This document shows positions 51,849 to 61,066 of a stretch of 64,000 bases of DNA, in pieces. Each line of letters begins with the position of its first letter. The first letter of the stretch is position 1. The position numbers were made by a program, and so were the translations under genes. The stretch is from the NCBI GenBank assembly GCA_949358305.1, contig OX442320.1, positions 622,501-686,500 of the forward strand, written 5' to 3'. The notes under the pieces were generated by a model, which saw only the letters and a program-made list of their open reading frames with translations, had not been told where the DNA came from and made no database searches. The DNA is from Strigamia acuminata. Taxonomy: Eukaryota > Arthropoda > Chilopoda > Geophilomorpha > Linotaeniidae.

Positions 51849-54800
51849 TGTTGCAAACAGACATGTCGAACTCGGAAGTCGCGTGGTACATTCATAGGCA
51901 ACTGTCCTGTTGCGCATCCATGATCGTATAGTAGAAATTCCAGCAGCAGAAAGCGTTAGGCCTAGCATTAGGCCTAGTTCTCAAACAGTAGATCAAATGG
52001 GAAAAACATCTCAGCTAATGGGCAAGCAAATGTGTCTTCAAGGAGGAGGAGAGTCAGCTTGGCTCTCTACTCACTCATTCTCTGGGAACTCATTTCAGAA
52101 ATAATCCAAAGGAAGAATATCAAAGAAAGAGAAAAGAATAACAACTTATTTATTCTAAATCAACCATAACAAGCTTCTTCTAGCAACAGCTAGTAACAAC
52201 AGTAACTCACTCTCTACCTAGCAACAACAGGCGCCTGGCAACCGTGAACAATGGCGCTAAAAAAATAGGCTTAATTACAAATGACAATTACTCATTATAA
52301 ATAACTTATTGCCTCCAAAGAGGGCGCTACGTGTCTCAAACTTAACCCTTTTTACATCAAATTGATAATAAGTAATAAAAGCTTAAACTTAACATCTATT
52401 AGAGGCATAAAATACATAAATAAACAAGTATTAACAATTCCCAATCTTAGTTCCGGAGGAAAGCCAACTTCCCTTCTCAAAGACAAAAGCCAACCGCTCA
52501 TCATGCAAGATGGCGGCACAGCAACTTGCTAACAGCTGTGCAGGCGAACAGGAGCGAGCCAGACAGACTTCCATAGCCGCCCTTGACCAGACATCGACGC
52601 AAGGACCTTCCAAACAGCGTGGGGACTCGAACGAGAGTCCAAACCAAGGCGTATCGACGCCGCTCTAAACACACACGCGGATCCAATGCGTCCAAATGCC
52701 GTCACTGTCACGGGAGCTTTACTCCGCTCGCCACCTGCTGCCTCACGTCTTGGAAAGTCGCTGACCCCCTAAAACATCAATCAAAAGGTAAACAACAATC
52801 AAATAAAATATGCCTATCTCAAAACAACTCTAATAATTCTTAAACTAATACACAGAATTACTAAACCACTAAAACGATCACATCAAAACGACCACAAGTG
52901 ACCGACAACACATCTCCCGACCAATCCAGGTGCGACTGGCAGCATGACGACCGTCAAGGACATCACCAAACAAGACCGCTGGTCAGCCAAACAACCGGAC
53001 ATCTCAGATATGTCTCCAACTTGTGTCAAAAACTAAAAAGCAAATTAAAAAGTCAAATCTTCTTTTCAGAAGCCAAAACGTGGAAAACTTCTAAATCTTT
53101 TTGTTGCGTTCCTGCTCGCAACAGTCTATTCTCCCAAATCATTGCTTGGATGTTTCTAAAACTTACATTGGAGCCTTCTACTAAGGTTTAAACACTATTT
53201 CTGAACATTTAGAGACATTAATCTTGTGGTCTTTGTGCTAAGTCAACTGCAATGTGAAATCAGCTCAAAATTTTTTTTTCAAAATTTATTGCTTGGATGT
53301 TGCTAAAACTTACATTGAAAACTTCTACTAAGGTTTAAACACTATTTCTGAACATTCAGAGACATTGGTCTTGTGGTGTTTGTGCTAAGTCAACTGTGAT
53401 GAGATCAAAAGTCTATTCTCCCAAATGATTGCTTGGATGTTTCTAAAACTTACATTGGAGCCTTCTACTAAGGTTTAAACACTATTTCTGAACATTCAGA
53501 GACATTGGTCTTGTGGTGTTTGTGCTAAGTTAACTGTGATGAGATCAAAAGTCTATTCTCGCAAATCATTGCTTGGATGTTGCTAAAACTTCTCTTGAAG
53601 TCTTCTACTAAGGTTTAAACACTATTTCTGAACATTCAGAGACATTGGTCTTGTGGTGTTTGTGCTAAGTCAACTGCGATGTGAAATGAGCTCAAAATTT
53701 TTTTTTCAAAATTTATTGCTTGGATGTTGCTAAAACCTACATTGGAGCCTTCTACTAAGGTTTAAACACTATTTCTGAACATTCAGAGACATTGGTCTTG
53801 TGGTGTTTGTGCTAAGTTAACTGTGATGAGATCAAAAGTCTATTCTCGCAAATCATTGCTTGGATGTTGCTAAAACTTCTCTTGAAGTCTTCTACTAAGG
53901 TTTAAACACTATTTCTGAACATTCAGAGACATTGGTCTTGTGGTGTTTGTGCTAAGTCAACTGCGATGTGAAATGAGCTCAAAATTTTTTTTTCAAAATT
54001 TATTGCTTGGATGTTGCTAAAACCTACATTGGAGCCTTCTACTAAGGTTTAAACACTATTTCTGAACATTCAGAGACATTGGTCTTGTGGTGTTTGTGCT
54101 AAGTTAACTGTGATGAGATCAAAAGTCTATTCTCGCAAATCATTGCTTGGATGTTGCTAAAACTTCTCTTGAAGTCTTCTACTAAGATTTAAACACTATT
54201 TCTAAACATTCAGAGACATTGGTCTTGTGGTGTTTGTGCTAAGTCAACTGCGATGTGAAATGAGCTCAAAATTTTTTTTTCAAAATTTATTGCTTGGATG
54301 TTGCTAAAACTTACATTGGAGCCTTCTACTAAGGTTTAAACACTATTTCTGAATATTTAGAGACATTGGTCTTGTGGTGTTTGTGCTAAGTCAACTGTGA
54401 TGAGATCAAAAGTCTATTCTCCCAAATCATTGCTTAGATGTTTCTAAAACTTACATTGGAGCCTTCTACTAAGGTTTAAACCCTATTTCTGAACATTCAG
54501 AGACATTGGTCTTGTGGTGTTTGTGCTAAGTCAACTGTGATGAGATCAAAAGTCTATTCTCCCAAATCATTGCTTGGATGTTTCTAAAACTTACATTGGA
54601 GCCTTCTACTAAGGTTTAAACACTATTTCTGAACATTCAGAGACATTGGTCTTGTGGTGTTTGTGCTAAGTCAACTATGATGAGATCAAAAGTCTATTCT
54701 CCCAAATGATTGCTTGGATGTTTCTAAAACTTACATTGGAGCCTTCTACTAAGGTTTAAACACTATTTCTGAACATTCAGAGACATTGGTCTTGTGGTGT

Positions 54801-57800
54801 TTGTGCTAAGTCAACTATGATGAGATCAAAAGTCTATTCTCGCAAATCATTGCTTGGATGTTGCTAAAACTTCTCTTGAAGTCTTCTACTAAGGTTTAAA
54901 CACTATTTCTGAACATTCAGAGACATTGGTCTTGTGGTGTTTGTGCTAAGTCAACTGCGATGTGAAATGAGCTCAAAATTTTTTTTTCAAATTTTTTTGC
55001 TTGGATGTTGCTAAAACTTACATTGAAAACTTCTACTAAGGTTTAAACACTATTTCTGAACATTCAGAGACATTGGTCTTGTGGTGTTTGTGCTAAGTCA
55101 ACTGTGATGAGATCAAAAGTCTATTCTCCCAAATCATTGCTTGGATGTTTCTAAAACTTACATTGAAAACTTCTACTAAGGTTTAAACACTATTTCTGAA
55201 CATTCAGAGACATTGGTCTTGTGGTGTTTGTGCTAAGTCAACTGCGATGTGAAATGAGCTCAAAATTTTTTTTTCAAAATTTATTGCTTGGATGTTGCTA
55301 AAACTTAGAATTGGAGCCTTCTACTAAGGTTTAAACACTATTTCTGAACATTCAGAGACATTGGTCTTGTGGTGTTTGTGCTAAGTCAACTGTGATGAGA
55401 TCAAAAGTCTATTCTCCCAAATCATTGCTTGGATGTTTCTAAAACTTACATTGGAGCCTTCTACTAAGGTTTAAACACTATTTCTGAACATTCAGAGACA
55501 TTGGTCTTGTGGTGTTTGTGCTAAGTCAACTGTGATGAGATCAAAAGTCTATTCTCCCAAATCATTGCTTGGATGTTTCTAAAACTAGCATTGGAGCCTT
55601 CTACTAAGGTTTAAACACTATTTCTGAACATTCAGAGACATTGATCTTGTGGTCTTTGTGCTAAGTCAACTGCAATGTGAAATAAGCTCAAAATTTTTTT
55701 TTCAAAATTTATTGCTTGGATGTTGCTAAAACTTACATTGAAGGCTTCTACTAAGGTTTAAACACTATTTCTGAACATTCAGAGACATTGGTCTTGTGGT
55801 GTTTGTGCTAAGTCAACTGTGATGAGATCAAAAGTCTATTCTCCCAAATCATTGCTTGGATGTTTCTAAAACTTACATTGGAGCCTTCTACTAAGGTTTA
55901 AACACTATTTCTGAACATTCAGAGACATTGGTCTTGTGGTGTTTGTGCTAAGTCAACTGTGATGAGATCAAAAGTCTATTCTCTCAAATCATTGCTTGGA
56001 TGTTTCTAAAACTTACATTGGAGCCTTCTACTAAGGATTAAACACTATTTCTGAACATTCAGAGACATTGATCTTGTGGTCTTTGTGCTAAGTCAACTGC
56101 AATGTGAAATAAGCTCAAAATTTTTTTTTCGAAAATTTATTGCTTGGATGTTGCTAAAACTTACATTGAAGGCTTCTACTAAGGTTTAAACACTATTTCT
56201 GAACATTCAGAGACATTGGTCTTGTGGTGTTTGTGCTAAGTCAACTGTGATGAGATCAAAAGTCTATTCTCGCAAATCATTGCTTGGATGTTGCTAAAAC
56301 TTCTCTTGAAGTCTTCTACTAAGGTTTAAACACTATTTCTGAACATTCAGAGACATTGGTCTTGTGGTGTTTGTGCTAAGTCAACTGCGATGTGAAATGA
56401 GCTCAAAATTTTTTTTTCAAATTTTTTTGCTTGGATGTTGCTAAAACTTACATTGGAGCCTTCTACTAAGGTTTAAACACTATTTCTGAATATTCAGAGA
56501 CATTGGTCTTGTGGTGTTTGTGCTAAGTCAACTGTGATGAGATCAAAAGTCTATTCTCCCAAATCATTGCTTGGATGTTTCTAAAACTTACATTGGAGCC
56601 TTCTACTAAGGTTTAAACACTATTTCTGAACATTCAGAGACATTGATCTTGTGGTCTTTGTGCTAAGTCAACTGCAATGTGAAATAAGCTCAAAATTTTT
56701 TTTTCAAAATTTATTGCTTGGATGTTGCTAAAACTTACATTGAAAACTTCTACTAAGGTTTAAACACTATTTCTGAACATTCAGAGACATTGGTCTTGTG
56801 GTGTTTGTGCTAAGTCAACTGTGATGAGATCAAAAGTCTATTCTCCCAAATCATTGCTTGGATGTTTCTAAAACTTACATTGGAGCCTTCTACTAAGGTT
56901 TAAACACTATTTCTGAACATTCAGAGACATTGGTCTTGTGGTGTTTGTGCTAAGTTAACTGTGATGAGATCAAAAGTCTATTCTCGCAAATCATTACTTG
57001 GATGTTGCTAAAACTTCTCTTGAAGTCTTCTACTAAGGTTTAAACACTATTTCTGAACATTCAGAGACATTGGTCTTGTGGTGTTTGTGCTAAGTCAACT
57101 GCGATGTGAAATGAGCTCAAATTTTTTTTTTTAAAATTTATTGCTTGGATGTTGCTAAAACTTAGAATTGGAGCCTTCTACTAAGGTTTAAACACTATTT
57201 CTGAACATTCAGAGACATTGGTCTTGTGGTGTTTGTGCTAAGTCAACTGTGATGAGATCAAAAGTCTATTCTCCCAAATCATTGCTTGGATGTTTCTAAA
57301 ACTTACATTGGAGCCTTCTACTAAGGTTTAAACACTATTTCTGAACATTCAGAGACATTGGTCTTGTGGTGTTTGTGCTAAGTCAACTGTGATGAGATCA
57401 AAAGTCTATTCTCCCAAATCATTGCTTGGATGTTTCTAAAACTAGCATTGGAGCCTTCTACTAAGGTTTAAACACTATTTCTGAACATTCAGAGACATTG
57501 ATCTTGTGGTCTTTGTGCTAAGTCAACTGCAATGTGAAATAAGCTCAAAATTTTTTTTTCAAAATTTATTGCTTGGATGTTGCTAAAACTTACATTGAAG
57601 GCTTCTACTAAGGTTTAAACACTATTTCTGAACATTCAGAGACATTGGTCTTGTGGTGTTTGTGCTAAGTCAACTGTGATGAGATCAAAAGTCTATTCTC
57701 CCAAATCATTGCTTGGATGTTTCTAAAACTTACATTGGAGCCTTCTACTAAGGTTTAAACACTATTTCTGAACATTCAGAGACATTGGTCTTGTGGTGTT

Positions 57801-57815
57801 TGTGCTAAGTCAACT
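49559..57815 (+). repeat. Large duplication, copy 2 (includes the second 1275-bp insertion)
   Basis: Counterpart of 40024-47993. It carries an extra 287 bp (one 140-bp and one 147-bp monomer) around 53.8-54.1 kb, so expansion or contraction by whole monomers went on after the duplication. Confidence 0.85.
51849..53123 (-). mobile_element. 1275-bp insertion, probable solo LTR (copy 2)
   Basis: Same sequence, same GTCT flanks and same place in the monomer as 42314-43588, exactly 9535 bp away. I see no difference between copies. It arose by duplication of the surrounding satellite and not by a second insertion event. Confidence 0.65.
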
Positions 57816-58671
57816 GTGATGAGATCAAAAGTCTATTCTCTCAAATCATTGCTTGGATGTTTCTAAAACTTACATTGGAGCCTTCTACTAAGGTTTAAAC
57901 ACTATTTCTGAACATTCAGAGACATTGATCTTGTGGTCTTTATGCTAAGTCAACTGCAATGTGAAATAAGCTCAAAATTTTTTTTTCGAAAATTTATTGC
58001 TTGGATGTTGCTAAAACTTACATTGAAGGCTTCTACTAAGGTTTAAACACTATTTCTGAACATTCAGAGACATTGGACTTGTGGTGTTTGTGCTAAGTCA
58101 ACTGTGATGAGATCAAAAGTCTATTCTCCCAAATCATTGCTTGGATGTTTCTAAAACTTACATTGGAGCCTTCTACTAAGGTTTAAACACTATTTCTGAA
58201 CATTCAGAGACATTGGTCTTGTGGTGTTTGTGCTAAGTCAACTATGATGAGATCAAAAGTCTATTCTCCCAAATGATTGCTTGGATGTTTCTAAAACTTA
58301 CATTGAAGCCTTCTACTAAGGTTTAAACACTATTTCTGAACATTCAGAGACATTGGTCTTGTGGTGTTTGTGCTAAGTCAACTGTGATGAGATCAAAAGT
58401 CTATTCTCCCAAATCATTGCTTGGATGTTTCTAAAACTTACATTGGAGCCTTCTACTAAGGTTTAAACACTATTTCTGAACATTCAGAGACATTGATCTT
58501 GTGGTCTTTGTGCTAAGTCAACTGCAATGTGAAATAAGCTCAAAATTTTTTTTTCAAAATTTATTGCTTGGATGTTGCTAAAACTTACATTGAAGGCTTC
58601 TACTAAGGTTTAAACACTATTTCTGAACATTCAGAGACATTGGTCTTGTGGTGTTTGTGCTAAGTCAACTG
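53124..58671 (+). repeat. Satellite DNA array, fourth block
   Basis: About 39 monomers, ending in AAGTCAACTG at the BEL/Pao element. The last four bases ACTG (58668-58671) are the candidate target duplication; the right-hand partner lies outside the window. No gene is seen. Confidence 0.97.
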
Positions 58672-58994
58672 TGTTGCAAACAACGTGGAATAATTTAGAA
58701 ACTGCTTTTATTACCAATTTTTTGTCTTATTAAATAGTAAGAGTGTTGTTTGATTTTTGCGTAATATTTTTTCAATCTTACCTTTCAGGTTTTCTGTCCA
58801 ATTAAACCTATTGTGTATTTTTAGTGTTTTGATGCATTTAATTTGATAGCTTTGAACTTATATTAATTTATAATGTTGTTTGTTTATCTTATTTCTTGCA
58901 TTTATATGTTATTTCAGTGATTTGTGAAGATTTCGTTTAGTGTCTGAGCATTTTCAGTGCATTTTTCGGTGTCTACCGCACTTGTGCAGTGCGC

Positions 58995-59004
58995 GTGACG
59001 TCAC
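58995..59004. promoter_or_regulatory. CRE palindrome in the BEL/Pao 5' LTR
   Basis: GTGACGTCAC contains the perfect CREB/ATF octamer and is itself a 10-bp palindrome. It lies about 190 bases upstream of the TATA-like sequence, a plausible place for an LTR enhancer. Confidence 0.4.
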
Positions 59005-59185
59005 TTTTCTGTTTACAGTTTACTTGCGGTTCAAACTTTGAACCATTCGTTTAGCACTTTTAGATTCGTTTGGGATTTAAAAGATAATTATTCTAGACTA
59101 ATATGGGTCTTATCTTTCGATTGGAATGCATGAAAAGTGTCTCAGATGCTTCGTTCGGTGTCTACGAGTGTTCGTTGTCGGGCGC

Positions 59186-59193
59186 CATAAAAG
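59186..59193 (+). promoter_or_regulatory. Candidate TATA-like promoter element of the BEL/Pao LTR
   Basis: CATAAAAG is a one-base variant of TATAAAAG, within a GC-rich patch (CGGGCGC upstream, GCGCACCCG downstream). Transcription would start near 59215-59220. It is the best TATA candidate I see in the LTR. Confidence 0.3.
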
Positions 59194-60156
59194 CGCACCC
59201 GAGAGTGATCGTCTCGTTCGTCTTACGTTTGCATAATGGTTAATTCGATTTAATTTGTGTGTTTTGACTTGAGATTTACCTTATTTCTTATTGTATTAAT
59301 TATTGTCGTTGGTATTCATCTCTTTACTCAAACCTGTAATTCAAATCTGAGTGTTTGCCGCCAATGTTGAGTTTACCGGACGCCATGTTGGATTTTACCA
59401 ATGATTTGTAAATGCTTTATTTCGTTTTGCTTTTATATCTCATTTTGTGTGTATATTATTTCATTCTGTTGTTATATGGCGTATATTCTTTACCATTTAA
59501 GTGATTTTAGGTGATTCTCAATTCAAACTTGATAATTACGTCATTTTGTTTGTCTCTGATTGGTTAGGCCCAATCGTCTGCTTAGCGAACACTGTTTTCG
59601 CTCTTTTCGCATTGTTTTGATTAACGAATCTTGTTGTTACGATAGACTTTATTATTCCTGAGTTTTTTGTGCCCATTTTGAGCTATTACACATTACTTTT
59701 AGTACATTTCTCGTAATTTGTTGTCTTTGCTTGAAATTGCATTTCCTCCGTTTCCATAGCAACGGAGTATTTCTTTATTGTAATTTGCCGACAATTGGTT
59801 TGGCGTGTGCCATCCTATTATAAACGTGTAATTAGCTCAGTTGCCATTTTTCTATTTGATTAAATTAGTCGTGTTAATGTTAACTCTTACCTTTTCTGCT
59901 TTTGACCTGTTTTCAATGTGTCTTGAGTAGAGAACCATTTTCCCAGACTGGCCAATGGATCAGCAAACACTTGGATACCATGCAAAAGTGTTTACAACAG
60001 TTAAACCTTCATGTAACAGGAGATTTTGAGGCGAATCAAGTGCATTTCAACACGGTATACGTACGAATTTCACTATACGATCGTTTGAGTTTGTTGGCGG
60101 GAGTTTCGAATCGCCACATCTCAGTTCTTCTCTGTTCCTGTTGACTGACCGCAACA

Positions 60157-61066
60157 TCGAATAAGAAATTTGGTGCACGTGACCATGGATTTCGTCTGCT
60201 TCTTGTGAGTTTTTTCCGGTTCATCATTTGATACGTTCAACCGTGCGTCTGGTGCGATTGACGGAAATTACGTCTGTGAGTCGTCGTCTGCTAGAATGGT
60301 CGTCGTTCAACGTGGCAACAGCCACAACGGGGATTTATTTGGCGTCGATCACAAACATTTCTGTGCAAGCAACGAGATTCTTCGGTCGCCATCTTGGATT
60401 ACACAACGCGCTGTGCTGGAAAGCCGATTTGTCCCTGAAATAATTGCTTATTCTTGTGTTTTGCATTCAGTGCTTGTATTTCTAAGATTTTGGTTGCATG
60501 AGGGTGTTGTATTGGGTATTTCAGAGCTGTTTTTGCTGTTTCCTAAGCTAGTTTTGAGGGAAAATTCACTGAAAGTGTATTTTATTGTGAATTTTTCAAG
60601 TGCTTTCTTGAATTTTGTGCATGCATCTCCATATAACTGGCTTAACCAGGGGAGATTTAGATTTTTTGGAGTTAGAAACTGTTCAGTCTCTCATTGCAAG
60701 AGCTGTCAGTTATTATCGTGAATCTGATAGTGATTTTCTGGCTAGATTCGTTCCGTACGAACAGCAGAAATAATTCAAACTTGTGTAGGACTTTCTGAGT
60801 CACGTTTTTTAATCCGTGATCAAGGTCGCTCGTTTGTTTTGGCATCCTTGATTGCTAAAACACTCGATATTCTTGTGCATTTTCAAGGTTTTTTGTCGTT
60901 TGGGCAAGAAAACTTTGAAAAATTCTGTTCTTTTAAAGTGAATGATTGTGAATTTTATTCTTTTCAAGTATAGAGTTTAAGTTATATTCTTTTTAAGTTT
61001 AAAGCGAAGTGTTTTGTTGTTCAAAATATTATCTTCTGTTTCATAATTTACAGCCGTGAATTTGAG
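60157..61066 (+). other. BEL/Pao leader between LTR and gag-pol
   Basis: About 900 bp, AT-rich towards the end, with no convincing gene. GTCGCCATCTTGG at 60386-60398 reads CCAAGATGGCGAC on the other strand, a YY1-like site. A pyrimidine-containing stretch ending TTTACAG at 61053, 14 bases before the gag-pol ATG, looks like a splice acceptor, so the leader may hold an intron. In frame with gag-pol the last upstream stop is TAG at 60971, with no ATG in between. Confidence 0.5.
60171..60184 (+). other. Candidate primer-binding site of the BEL/Pao element
   Basis: TGGTGCACGTGACC begins with the TGG expected opposite a tRNA CCA end and resembles the LARD-like site (TGGTACCGTTGAC) in spacing and composition. 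The tRNA is not identified. The 14-base gap after the inferred LTR end is long, so either border may be slightly off. Confidence 0.4.

Larger units (their letters stand above)
58672..60156 (+). repeat. Probable 5' LTR of the BEL/Pao element (end inferred)
   Basis: The start at 58672 is certain from the satellite junction. The end is inferred: TGTTGC at the start matches GCAACA at 60151-60156, and a primer-binding-site-like TGG follows 14 bases later. Inside are a CRE palindrome (58995-59004), an 8-bp inverted repeat GGTTCAAA / TTTGAACC (59028-59044), a TATA-like CATAAAAG (59186), a 7-bp hairpin CTCCGTT / AACGGAG (59746-59767) and ATTAAA (59859-59864), a possible polyadenylation signal. Frames in this stretch are short and not convincing. 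The 3' LTR would settle the border. Confidence 0.55.

Noticed and set aside
1-58671. CENP-B box or telomeric repeat in the satellite
   Set aside because: I see no match to the CENP-B box consensus and no TTAGGG-type tandem repeats.
59902-60721. 80-141 codon frames in the BEL/Pao LTR and leader
   Set aside because: They lie in LTR/leader DNA upstream of the real gag start, overlap one another and have no recognisable motif.
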